A stretch of DNA of 58,579 nucleotides from Bacteroidales bacterium (GTDB lineage Bacteria; Bacteroidota; Bacteroidia; Bacteroidales; UBA932), in assembly GCA_017549145.1 (NCBI GenBank), contig JAFYVM010000003.1:1-58579 (forward strand), given 5' to 3'. The first letter of the stretch is position 1, and each line of letters begins with the position of its first letter. Below, one piece after another: positions 16,671 to 25,133 of this stretch. The notes beneath the pieces were generated by a model. That model did not search any database, was not told the DNA's origin, and worked only from the letters and a program-made list of their open reading frames with translations. Both the position numbers and the translations under genes were made by a program.

Positions 16671-18263
16671 ATGAAGCTGTTAAAGGGCGCATTGATTTAT
16701 GATGGAACTGGCTCAGAGCCGTTCAGAGGTGATATTCTGATCGAAAACGATAAGATTACAAAGGTAGAAGAGTCGATAAATCCCGAAGATGGTTGGGAGG
16801 TAATCGAACTTGATGGACTCTCTGTTTCTTCAGGTTTCATAGATGCTCATTCGCATAATGATTGGTTTGCTGTCAAGAAGGAACCAAAGAAGTATTTTGA
16901 GCCGTTCATCCGACAGGGAATTACTTCTTTTGTGACCGGTAACTGCGGATTGTCAGCAGTTGGTTTTGAGCCTGATACACAATATGTTGACAAAGTAGGT
17001 GGCGGCTTGTTTTCTTTCCAGAATACTACAGGAGTCTATCCGTCTGTGTCTGAATTCTTTACGGCTATCGATGGGAATACGCCTTGCAATATTGCAGTCC
17101 TGGCCGGACATTGTACTGCAAGGGCAAGCGTCGCAGGATATGAGAACAGGTCTCTGAATGAAGAAGAACGCAAGAGAATGCTCGATATCATGGAGACAGC
17201 CTTGAAGGAAGGAGCCTGCGGACTGTCCTTGGGCCTTATGTATGAGCCGGGAATTTATGCCGGTATTGACGAACTCAAGGAAGTGGCGGGATTGTGTGAG
17301 AAATATGACAGACCAATGACTGTCCATCCAAGAGCTTGTTCAGCTGTTTCAATGACTTATCCACTCTTAGGACGCCCACATCTGTTAAGGGCTTTAGACG
17401 AGCTCGTGGAGATTGCTGAGGGGACTCGAATGAAGCTTCATTATTCGCATGCAATCTTTGTCGGGAGACGCACTTTCCGATGCAAGGATGAGCTTCTTTC
17501 TATCCTCAATAATCTGCAGAAGAAGGGTGTTGATATAGGCTTTGACATATACAGCGAACTACTTGGAGTATCTGTAATTACCGTCGTTTTACCTGCATGG
17601 TACCAGTCTTTGTCTCGTAAAGAGAAACGTCATTGGTTCAATAAGTTAAAGCTTGGCATCTTAATAGATGCTTCAATTGCTCTTCTTGGCTTCGGATGGG
17701 ATGATATTCAGATTGCATACATCGGTCCGGGCTATGAAAAATATGAGGGAAAGACCGTGTCTCAGATCGCTAAGGAGATGGGTAAATCTTGTCTTGATAC
17801 CTACCTTGATCTGTGCGAGATCAGTGACTTCAAAGGTCGCGTGAACATGGGACCGTACAGCACTCCTGAAATTGTCAGCGAACTTTCAAAAGATGACAGA
17901 TGTCTCTATATGACTGATGCGTGGGTCGAGGATTACGGAGTCCAGAATCCGGCAATCTATGACTGCTTCCCTAAGTTCCTTAAATTCTCACTGGAAGGTA
18001 CAGGAGATACCATGCCTGCGACCATCAGGAAGATGACAGGTGGCGTTGCTGACAGATTCTCGATAAAGGAGAGGGGATATGTCAAGCCTGGTTATTATGC
18101 TGACATCACTGTCTTCAATGAGGAAAAACTTCGTAACGGGCAGCTTGATCAGGAGAAATCTTTCGGCATCGAAAAGGTCTTCATCAATGGAGTCAAGGTA
18201 TTGGACAACGAAATGCTTGATGCAGAGGCAATCAAGCATTCCGGTAGGGCTATGAGATCATAA
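16671..18263 (+). CDS. D-aminoacylase-like amidohydrolase (N-acyl-D-amino-acid deacylase)
   Basis: The 530-residue metal-dependent amidohydrolase of the D-aminoacylase/dihydroorotase superfamily would remove an acyl group from N-acyl-D-amino acids. The N-terminal beta sandwich ALIYDGTG leads to the metal-binding SGFIDAHSHND near residue 60, then VTGNCGLSA. A Cys in GNCG is a feature of D-aminoacylases. The C-terminus has RKMTGGVADRFSIKERGYVKPGYYADITVF, the closing sandwich. No signal peptide, so cytoplasmic. The stop overlaps the convergent regulator gene by 6 bp. Whether it belongs functionally to the glycan locus is unknown. Dipeptidase or other amidohydrolase activity is possible. Confidence 0.85.
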   Translation: MKLLKGALIYDGTGSEPFRGDILIENDKITKVEESINPEDGWEVIELDGLSVSSGFIDAHSHNDWFAVKKEPKKYFEPFIRQGITSFVTGNCGLSAVGFEPDTQYVDKVGGGLFSFQNTTGVYPSVSEFFTAIDGNTPCNIAVLAGHCTARASVAGYENRSLNEEERKRMLDIMETALKEGACGLSLGLMYEPGIYAGIDELKEVAGLCEKYDRPMTVHPRACSAVSMTYPLLGRPHLLRALDELVEIAEGTRMKLHYSHAIFVGRRTFRCKDELLSILNNLQKKGVDIGFDIYSELLGVSVITVVLPAWYQSLSRKEKRHWFNKLKLGILIDASIALLGFGWDDIQIAYIGPGYEKYEGKTVSQIAKEMGKSCLDTYLDLCEISDFKGRVNMGPYSTPEIVSELSKDDRCLYMTDAWVEDYGVQNPAIYDCFPKFLKFSLEGTGDTMPATIRKMTGGVADRFSIKERGYVKPGYYADITVFNEEKLRNGQLDQEKSFGIEKVFINGVKVLDNEMLDAEAIKHSGRAMRS

Positions 18264-19397
18264 GCCTTTCTTTCTATACTCCTGAGGAGTGCATCCTTTG
18301 AACTTGCGGAAGGTGCGGTTTACATTCGCAAAGTCGCTGAATCCCGCTTCGTATGCCAGATCTATGAGTGGCTTGTCTGTGGTTTTAATCAGATAGGCGA
18401 AGTGTTCTATTCTGATTTTCAGCAAGTACTGGTATATCGTCATTCCTATAGCCTTTTTGAAATGCATCTCGACGCTTCTTCTGGACAATGGGATAAGCTG
18501 GAAAATGTCTTCCATGCTTATGTCGTACCTATAGTTCTCATCTATATATTTCACAATGGTCATTATGTGAGGATCCGAGATATTGAATGCTCTGGTAGAG
18601 TTACGCTCTTTAATCTCAGATGGACTGATGAAAACGTTGAATGGCTGACGATTCTTGTTAAGAATCTGCTGGTGCAGAAGTCTGCAGGTCTCGTAGCCAC
18701 CATGCTCCACTTCAAGCTGTATGGATGATATGGTAGGATCTGAAATCTCGCAGAGCAGATCATCGCCATCAACTCCCAGTACAGCAATGTCTTCAGGTAC
18801 GTTTATACCTGCCATCTTGCATGTCTCGGTAATGGTCAGCGCATGAGCATCGTCACAGCAGAACAGGGCAGTGCCTTTAGGTAATGATTTCAGCCAATCT
18901 GTCAGTTTCTGTCTTTCGTAAACTGTTTTAGCTTCCTCCTCAAATTGTGAGTACAACGAATTTTCCTTCATCACTTCCTCTCTGAATCCACGACCTTTTT
19001 CTGTTGACCAGATGACATCCTTGATTCCGAAAAATGCGAAGCTGGTGAAGAATTTCTTACGGAAATATTCTGCAGCCATCTGACCAGTCCTGATGTATTC
19101 ACCTGTCAGGTTGGAGTAAATGTCAGATCGGCTTCTAGTATTCTGCAATACGATCGGTATATCCAGATTTGACAGAAGATCCAATTTTGACTCATCCCAC
19201 CTTCCGATTATCGCATCCGCTTTCCACTCCTTTGCCCATTGTGCAACCCATTCTTCTCTACCTCCTTCGAATTGGTAAGCTGAAGGAGTTCTGAAGAAGA
19301 GCCATGGACCATTTTCCTTGGAATATTTCATCATTCCGCGAAGGAGCTTACGGTCAAATTCGCTTGTACAGTCGATAAGAAGGATGATTTTTATCAT
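18258..19397 (-). CDS. XylR-type AraC-family transcriptional regulator
   Basis: The 379-residue regulator has an N-terminal periplasmic-binding-protein-like sensor (residues about 1-265; LLIDCTSEFDRKLLRGMMKY, CCDDAHALTITETC, AVLGVDGDDLLCEISDPTISSI-like LacI signature) and a C-terminal AraC helix-turn-helix pair (about 275-379; ISMEDIFQLIPLSRRSVEMHF, LAYEAGFSDFANVNRTFRKF). This is the XylR architecture, which binds a free sugar and activates catabolic genes. It is divergent from the 17-gene glycan locus with 132 bp between the start codons, so it is the obvious local regulator. The ligand is probably a sugar released from the substrate, not necessarily xylose. Confidence 0.88.
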   Translation of the reverse strand: MIKIILLIDCTSEFDRKLLRGMMKYSKENGPWLFFRTPSAYQFEGGREEWVAQWAKEWKADAIIGRWDESKLDLLSNLDIPIVLQNTRSRSDIYSNLTGEYIRTGQMAAEYFRKKFFTSFAFFGIKDVIWSTEKGRGFREEVMKENSLYSQFEEEAKTVYERQKLTDWLKSLPKGTALFCCDDAHALTITETCKMAGINVPEDIAVLGVDGDDLLCEISDPTISSIQLEVEHGGYETCRLLHQQILNKNRQPFNVFISPSEIKERNSTRAFNISDPHIMTIVKYIDENYRYDISMEDIFQLIPLSRRSVEMHFKKAIGMTIYQYLLKIRIEHFAYLIKTTDKPLIDLAYEAGFSDFANVNRTFRKFKGCTPQEYRKKGL

Positions 19398-19417
19398 TTA
19401 TTGCGCTTTTATGCCAA

Positions 19418-19425
19418 CAAATATA
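19418..19425 (-). promoter_or_regulatory. -7 promoter box for the XylR-type regulator gene
   Basis: The minus strand reads TATATTTG, an exact TAnnTTTG match, 21 bp upstream of the regulator start codon. Confidence 0.5.
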
Positions 19426-19458
19426 CTAAAACTTTCGTTATTTGAATGTAAAAATGCG

Positions 19459-19475
19459 TTATAACTATCTTATAA
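19459..19475. promoter_or_regulatory. candidate operator with paired TTATAA sites
   Basis: TTATAA occurs at 19459-19464 and again at 19470-19475. The copies are 11 bp apart, one helical turn, inside the divergent intergenic region between the regulator and the glycan locus. Each TTATAA is itself palindromic. This could be a binding site for the XylR-type regulator, but the region is AT-rich and chance is possible. Confidence 0.25.
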
Positions 19476-19490
19476 TTTTTTGATGGATGT

Positions 19491-19498
19491 TAAATTTG
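19491..19498 (+). promoter_or_regulatory. -7 promoter box for the glycan-utilization operon
   Basis: TAAATTTG matches the TAnnTTTG consensus exactly and lies 31 bp before the GH20 ATG. No good TTTG lies about 20 bp upstream, which fits a promoter that needs an activator. It is the only convincing promoter I see for the following 22 kb of plus-strand genes. Confidence 0.55.
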
Positions 19499-19529
19499 CA
19501 AAGTACACAACTATATAACACTAAAACTG

Positions 19530-21836
19530 ATGAAAAGAATACTGATTTTATTGACAGCGATAGCTGCAATTGTCTCTTGCCAGAGGGGGCAGACAATCAG
19601 TGTTGTGCCATATCCAAACGATATTCAGGTAAATCGTGGACATTTTGAGGCTGCAGGTGCAAGCATGAATTATGATGCTCAGATAGACCAACAGACCCTC
19701 AATGTGATCTTTCAGTTCGCTCAGCAGCTAAGCTTGGTTACTGGTGTTGAATCCAGCACGAATGCAGGCACGTCAGATAATGGCTTCGTCTTCATATTCG
19801 ACTCTGAAGTCAATCCTGAAGCTTATACCTTGAAGGTGTCGCCAAATTGCGTTTCTGTGACTGCATCCGGACTTCGTGGATTCAACTATGCTGTTCAGAC
19901 ACTCAAGCAGCTTCTTCCTGTCGAGATCTACGCTAAGGTAAAGTCGGATAATGTCAACTGGACTATCCCTTGCGTCACTATCAATGATGCTCCTAGATTT
20001 GCATACCGCGGTCTCCATCTTGACGAGGCGAGACATTTCTTCGGTGTGGAGGAAGTCAAGAGATACATCGACATCATGGAGGTGCATAAGCTGAACACTT
20101 TGCACTGGCATCTTACAGACGATCAGGGCTGGAGAATCGAGATCAAGAAATATCCGAAGCTCACAGAGATCGGATCAGTCCGCAGCGGCACATGCATCAA
20201 AGGAGATGGCAGCACCACAGACGGCATTCCTTATGGTGAGGGAATGTGGTACACTCAGGACCAGATTCGTGAAATAGTTGCCTATGCTGCAGCAAAGGGA
20301 ATTGACGTGCTTCCTGAGATTGACCTTCCTGGTCATATGCTCGCGGCTCTTGCCGCTTATCCTCAGCTCGGATGCAAGAAAACAAAATATCAGGTCTGGA
20401 GCAGTTGGGGAGTATCGAAGGATGTTCTCTGCGTGGGAAAGGGTGAGTCATATACTTTCCTCCAGAATGTTCTTGCAGAGGTGTGCGAGCTTTTCCCTTA
20501 CAAGTATGTGCATATCGGTGGAGACGAATGTCCTAAGGATAGCTGGAAGACTTGTCCAAAGTGTCAGGCCAAGATAAAGAGCCTAGGTCTTAAGGCTGAT
20601 GAGAAATATAGTGCGGAACATTATCTTCAGAGTCATGTGATGTCCCAGATGGAAGTCTTTCTTGCAAGCAAGGGTAAGAAGGTGATCGGATGGGATGAGA
20701 TTCTTGAAGGAGATGTTTCCAAGAGTGCCACCATCATGTCGTGGAGAGGCGAGGAAGGAGGAATTGAGGCAGCCGGTCTCGGACACGATGTGATCATGTC
20801 TCCTTACACATACTACTATCTGGACTACTACCAGTCAATCGACGTTGAAAATGAGCCTTTCGGTATCGGCGGATATCTGCCGGTCGAGAGGTGTTATTCG
20901 TATGAGCCATGTCCTCAAACCATGACTGAGCAGGGCAAGAAACATATTATCGGAGTTCAGGCTAACCTATGGACAGAGTATGTTTCTACAAACGAGCATC
21001 TTGAGTATATGCTCCTTCCAAGATTGACCGCCCTCTGCGAGGTGCAGTGGTGTAATGCTGACAGAAAGGATTGGAACAGGTTCTTGGATTCGGCAGATGA
21101 ATTCTGCAGGATCTACAAGACCATGGGATATACCTATGCACCACATCTCTTCGGAGTCAATGGTGAGGTTACATACAATCAGGACAAGAATTCAGCAATC
21201 GTAACGCTCTACACTCAGGGCGACAAGCCGATTTACTACACAGTTGATGGAAGTGAGCCTGATTGCAATTCATCAAGGTATAATGGACCTGTCGAGATCT
21301 GCCAGTCATGCACTTTCAAGGCTGTTGTAATCCGTGACGATTTCCCTGTCAAGCCATTCAGCTATCGAGTTCAGTTCCACAAGGCTGTAGGCCGTCCTGT
21401 AACTTTGATGGAAAATTCCAACACAGGTGATCTTCTTGTTGACGCCCTCAGAGGACCATTCATCCATAAGAGACATGAGTGGCTTCCGCTTACTGCTGAA
21501 CCTTTGGTAGCTGTTATCGATATGGAGGACAGTGAGCCATATTCAAGCGTGACCGTGGGTGCAATCGTAATCAAGCCTAAGCAGCAGTTCAACCCTACAT
21601 ATCTTTCTGTAAGCGTCTCTGACGACGGATCAACATATACCGAGGTTGCGCGTGATGAATATGCAACGGAGGGACAGTTTGAGCCAAACGGACTCAAGGA
21701 GTACAAGGTGACATTCCCTGAGACAACAGCGAGATACATCAAGGTCTCTGTAGGATGCCTTCCTGCAGTTCCTCAATGGCACCATTATTTTGGCCGCCCT
21801 GGTTGCCTTTCAGTTGATGAAATAATTGTTGAGTAA
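19530..21836 (+). CDS. GH20 beta-N-acetylhexosaminidase lipoprotein
   Basis: The 768-residue exo-glycosidase releases terminal GlcNAc or GalNAc. It has a lipoprotein signal (AIVSC, about Cys17), a GH20b N-domain (about 25-150) and a catalytic TIM barrel starting RFAYRGLHLDEARHF. The substrate-assisted catalytic pair Asp332-Glu333 is in HIGGDECPK. WHLTDDQGWRIE and LWTEYVSTNE are conserved. A chitobiase C-terminal-like beta segment (IYYTVDGSEPDCNSSRY, about 565-615) and an F5/8 type C-like carbohydrate-binding domain (about 640-768) follow. First gene of the locus; the MFS transporter gene starts 21 bp later. Confidence 0.93.
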   Translation: MKRILILLTAIAAIVSCQRGQTISVVPYPNDIQVNRGHFEAAGASMNYDAQIDQQTLNVIFQFAQQLSLVTGVESSTNAGTSDNGFVFIFDSEVNPEAYTLKVSPNCVSVTASGLRGFNYAVQTLKQLLPVEIYAKVKSDNVNWTIPCVTINDAPRFAYRGLHLDEARHFFGVEEVKRYIDIMEVHKLNTLHWHLTDDQGWRIEIKKYPKLTEIGSVRSGTCIKGDGSTTDGIPYGEGMWYTQDQIREIVAYAAAKGIDVLPEIDLPGHMLAALAAYPQLGCKKTKYQVWSSWGVSKDVLCVGKGESYTFLQNVLAEVCELFPYKYVHIGGDECPKDSWKTCPKCQAKIKSLGLKADEKYSAEHYLQSHVMSQMEVFLASKGKKVIGWDEILEGDVSKSATIMSWRGEEGGIEAAGLGHDVIMSPYTYYYLDYYQSIDVENEPFGIGGYLPVERCYSYEPCPQTMTEQGKKHIIGVQANLWTEYVSTNEHLEYMLLPRLTALCEVQWCNADRKDWNRFLDSADEFCRIYKTMGYTYAPHLFGVNGEVTYNQDKNSAIVTLYTQGDKPIYYTVDGSEPDCNSSRYNGPVEICQSCTFKAVVIRDDFPVKPFSYRVQFHKAVGRPVTLMENSNTGDLLVDALRGPFIHKRHEWLPLTAEPLVAVIDMEDSEPYSSVTVGAIVIKPKQQFNPTYLSVSVSDDGSTYTEVARDEYATEGQFEPNGLKEYKVTFPETTARYIKVSVGCLPAVPQWHHYFGRPGCLSVDEIIVE

Positions 21837-21857
21837 TAATATAGACATAATCACATA

Positions 21858-23168
21858 ATGAAACAGACTAACCGACAATTCATTCTTTCCATGATTATGC
21901 TGGGCGCGTTGTTCTTTATCTTCGGCCTGGTTTCATGGGTTAATTCAATCCTTGTCCCTTATTTCAAGGTTGCATGTGAGCTTGAAGCAGGTGTTCAGAC
22001 CTATCTGGTTACATTTGCCTTCTACATCGCGTATCTGCTTATGACCATCCCTGCGTCATTCCTTCTCAACAAGGTGGGATTCAAGAGGGGAGTGGAGCTC
22101 GGTCTATGGATTCTTGCTGCCGGTGCCATGTTGTTCTGGCCAGCTGCCATGACCCGTTCATACGAAATGTTCCTTGCAGCGTTGTTCACAATGGGTACTG
22201 CATTGGCAATTCTTCAGACAGCTGCCAATCCGTTCGTCACCATCATCGGTCCACGTGAAAGCGCAGCAAGACGTATCAGCATCATGGGTATCTGCAATAA
22301 GTTTGCAGGTGTCATCAGCCCGCTCGTCTTCGCAGCTGCTGTAATCCGCCCTCAGGATAAGGTTACAATGGAACTCGTACAGAAAGGTGAACTCACAGGT
22401 GCAGCTAAGGAACAGGCCCTCGATGCAATGATTCAGGGTGTGATCCTTCCTTATGTCATCCTTGCTGTAGTTCTCTTTATCTTTGGTTTCGTATTCTATA
22501 AGTCATCTATACAGGATATCGACCCTAACAAGGATAACAAGAGTGAGGTGGAAGGTGCCCAGGACAGAAAGTCCATTCTTTCTTATCCATACCTTGTTCT
22601 TGGTGTGCTTGCCTTGTTTGCTCACACCGGTTCACAGCAGATTTCTATCGCAACTATCATCGATTATGCACAGAGCATGGGCATTACAATGCTTGACGCA
22701 AAGGTGTTCCCATCATTCACCCTCGGATGCATCATGATCGGTTATCTTGCAGGTATCGTATGTATTCCTAAGTACCTTTCACAGCAGAAAGCATTGGTTG
22801 TATGTACAGTTACAGGTCTTGTACTATCAGCACTGGTACTCCTGACAAAGAACGTGTGGGTTGGCTGGTTCGGCATGGAGGCACGTCTTTCAATCTGGTT
22901 CCTCGTGCTTCTTGGAATTCCAAATTCCCTGATCTATGCCGGAATCTGGCCATTGGCAATCAAGAACCTTGGTAAATGGACAAATCTCGGATCATCAATT
23001 CTCGTCATGGCTCTTTGTGGTAACGCCGTGATGACACTTTCATATGGAGCTCTTGCAGATAAGGTGGGCCTTGACAATGCATACTGGTTGCTCATCCCAT
23101 GCTTCGCCTATATGATCTACTACGCAACATGCGGATATAAAGTTGAATATTGGATAAAACGTAAATAA
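21858..23168 (+). CDS. MFS sugar transporter (NagP/FucP-like)
   Basis: The 436-residue inner-membrane carrier has about 12 hydrophobic segments. It resembles the FucP/NagP/GluP group of sugar:proton symporters (FGLVSWVNSILVPYFK near the start; QTAANPFVTIIGPRESAARR in the middle, with the AANPF and RxSxMG-like motif typical of this group). Placement between GH20 and nagA makes N-acetylglucosamine the most likely cargo. The stop is 2 bp before nagA. An MFS carrier delivers unphosphorylated sugar, so a GlcNAc kinase is needed and is not encoded in this window. Confidence 0.88.
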   Translation: MKQTNRQFILSMIMLGALFFIFGLVSWVNSILVPYFKVACELEAGVQTYLVTFAFYIAYLLMTIPASFLLNKVGFKRGVELGLWILAAGAMLFWPAAMTRSYEMFLAALFTMGTALAILQTAANPFVTIIGPRESAARRISIMGICNKFAGVISPLVFAAAVIRPQDKVTMELVQKGELTGAAKEQALDAMIQGVILPYVILAVVLFIFGFVFYKSSIQDIDPNKDNKSEVEGAQDRKSILSYPYLVLGVLALFAHTGSQQISIATIIDYAQSMGITMLDAKVFPSFTLGCIMIGYLAGIVCIPKYLSQQKALVVCTVTGLVLSALVLLTKNVWVGWFGMEARLSIWFLVLLGIPNSLIYAGIWPLAIKNLGKWTNLGSSILVMALCGNAVMTLSYGALADKVGLDNAYWLLIPCFAYMIYYATCGYKVEYWIKRK

Positions 23169-23170
23169 TC

Positions 23171-24346
23171 ATGAAGACAGTAATCAAAAATGGACGCGTC
23201 ATCACTCCAAATGAAACAATTTCAGGTTATGTTCTTGTAGAGGATGGCGTTATTAAAGAGATTGGAGAAGGTGAATATGCAGCTGAGGCTGATAAGGTAA
23301 TCGATGCTGAAGGATGCTATGTATCACCTGGATTTATCGACCTTCACACCCATGGCGCCGGTGGTGCAGACTTTATGGATGGTACAGTGGAGGCTTTTCT
23401 TGTTGCAGCTAAGATGCATGCAGCACACGGAGCTACACTTGTTTATCCTACAACATTGACAAGCTCAAACGAAGTGTTGTTTGATACATTCGTGACTTAT
23501 GAGCAGGCTGTCGAGCAGAACACTGAGGGTGCTGCTTTTGGTGGACTTCATCTTGAGGGACCATATTTCAACCCGCTTCAGGCTGGTGCTCAGGATCCAC
23601 GTTATCTCCGCAACCCAGATCCAGCGGATTATCTTGAAATCCTTTCACGCTCAAACAATATCGCCAGAGTAAGTTTCTCTCCAGAGCTTGAAGGAGCTCC
23701 TGAGTTTGCAGCAGAGCTTTCAAAGAGAGGTATCATTGCTTCGGCAGGTCATACAAATGCTACATTTGAGCAGTGTGACGAGGCTTTCAAGAGCGGCAGT
23801 TCGTTGATCACTCACTTCTTCTCATGCGTCAGCACAATCGTTCGTAAGAATTCATACAGAACAGCAGGTGTACTTGAGTATGGATATTATCAGGACGGAA
23901 TGGCTGTAGAGATTATCGCTGATGGTTGCCATGTGCCAGAATCTCTCCTTAAACTTATCGTTAGAGTCAAGGGATTTGATAATGTTGTTCTCGTTACTGA
24001 CTCTATGCGTGGTGCAGGTATGCCTGAGGGTCCAAGTATCTTGGGAGGCCTTGCAGACGGTCAGGCATGTATCATTGAGGACGGCGTAGCAAAACTCATG
24101 GACCGTTCAGGTTTTGCAGGTAGTGTATGTACTACTGACAGACTTATCAGAACTATGACTACTCTCGCAGGTGTTACTGTGGAGCAGGCAGTCAAGATGG
24201 CTTCTTACAATCCTGCCAGAGTAATGGGTATTGCAGATCGTAAGGGTAGTCTTGAGGTTGGTAAGGATGCTGATATCGTTATCTTCAATGACAATGTAGA
24301 TGTTGCAGCTACAATCGTAGGCGGTCGAGTTGTGTACAGCAAATAA
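23171..24346 (+). CDS. nagA: N-acetylglucosamine-6-phosphate deacetylase
   Basis: The 391-residue amidohydrolase converts GlcNAc-6-phosphate to glucosamine-6-phosphate. Typical features are SPGFIDLHTHGAGGADFMDG (metal site), HLEGPYFNPLQAGAQ, SAGHTNATFEQ (metal His), HFFSCVST and the catalytic Asp in LVTDSMRGAG. Near-normal length. The cytoplasmic enzyme lies 2 bp after the transporter and 17 bp before nagB, a classical nag module embedded in the glycan operon. Confidence 0.94.
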   Translation: MKTVIKNGRVITPNETISGYVLVEDGVIKEIGEGEYAAEADKVIDAEGCYVSPGFIDLHTHGAGGADFMDGTVEAFLVAAKMHAAHGATLVYPTTLTSSNEVLFDTFVTYEQAVEQNTEGAAFGGLHLEGPYFNPLQAGAQDPRYLRNPDPADYLEILSRSNNIARVSFSPELEGAPEFAAELSKRGIIASAGHTNATFEQCDEAFKSGSSLITHFFSCVSTIVRKNSYRTAGVLEYGYYQDGMAVEIIADGCHVPESLLKLIVRVKGFDNVVLVTDSMRGAGMPEGPSILGGLADGQACIIEDGVAKLMDRSGFAGSVCTTDRLIRTMTTLAGVTVEQAVKMASYNPARVMGIADRKGSLEVGKDADIVIFNDNVDVAATIVGGRVVYSK

Positions 24347-24363
24347 TTAGAATAATAAATATC

Positions 24364-25128
24364 ATGTTAAAGAAAGAATTTAACGTAGACAAACTTTTGG
24401 TTAAGGTCTTTGATAACAGACAGTCTATGGGACAGACTGCTGCTGATGAGGCTGTCGCGTATCTCAAGGAACTCCTTGCTAATCAGGATGAGGTGTGGGC
24501 AATCTTCGGTGCTGCACCTTCACAGAATGAAATTCTGGCAGGTCTTGTAGCTGCTGAGGGAGTTGATTGGACACGTGTACATGCTATCCACATGGATGAG
24601 TATGTAAACCTTGCATCTGATGCACCTCAGGGCTTCGGTAACTTCCTTCGCCGTGCAATCTTCGACAAGCTTCCGTTTGCAAGCATCGAGTATCTCGGTT
24701 CAGAAGGTGATCCACAGGAAAAGATTGACAGATACAACAGATTGCTCGAGGAGCATCCAATCGATATTGTATTCATGGGTATCGGCGAGAACGGACACAT
24801 TGCATTCAATGATCCGCATGTAGCTGATTTCAATGACCCTGAGAAGATCAAGATCGTTGACCTTGACAGCAAGTGCCGTCAGCAGCAGGTGAACGACGGA
24901 TGTTTCGCAAAGTTCGAGGATGTTCCTGAATACGCACTTACATTGACAGTTCCAACCTTGTTCTCAGGACGCAGACTTTTCTGTGTAGTTCCAGCTCCTA
25001 CAAAGGCTGATGCCGTACGTGCAACTGTTCTGGGACCTGTTTCTGAGGTTTGCCCGGCAACAATAATGCGTCTGCACGACAATGCAACGCTTTATTGTGA
25101 TTCGGATAGTGGAAAATATATCCTATAG
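24364..25128 (+). CDS. nagB: glucosamine-6-phosphate deaminase family protein
   Basis: The 254-residue enzyme of the NagB/6-phosphogluconolactonase family is expected to turn glucosamine-6-phosphate into fructose-6-phosphate and ammonia. HMDEYVNL holds the family Asp, and GIGENGHIAFNDP holds the catalytic His region. Two deviations are visible: the phosphate loop reads FGAAPSQNE where GSTP-type is usual, and FNDP replaces the common FNEP, so the ring-opening Glu is an Asp. The neighbours support NagB, but another aminosugar-phosphate isomerase is possible. It starts 17 bp after nagA and ends 5 bp before uxuA. Confidence 0.82.
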   Translation: MLKKEFNVDKLLVKVFDNRQSMGQTAADEAVAYLKELLANQDEVWAIFGAAPSQNEILAGLVAAEGVDWTRVHAIHMDEYVNLASDAPQGFGNFLRRAIFDKLPFASIEYLGSEGDPQEKIDRYNRLLEEHPIDIVFMGIGENGHIAFNDPHVADFNDPEKIKIVDLDSKCRQQQVNDGCFAKFEDVPEYALTLTVPTLFSGRRLFCVVPAPTKADAVRATVLGPVSEVCPATIMRLHDNATLYCDSDSGKYIL

Positions 25129-25133
25129 TATAT

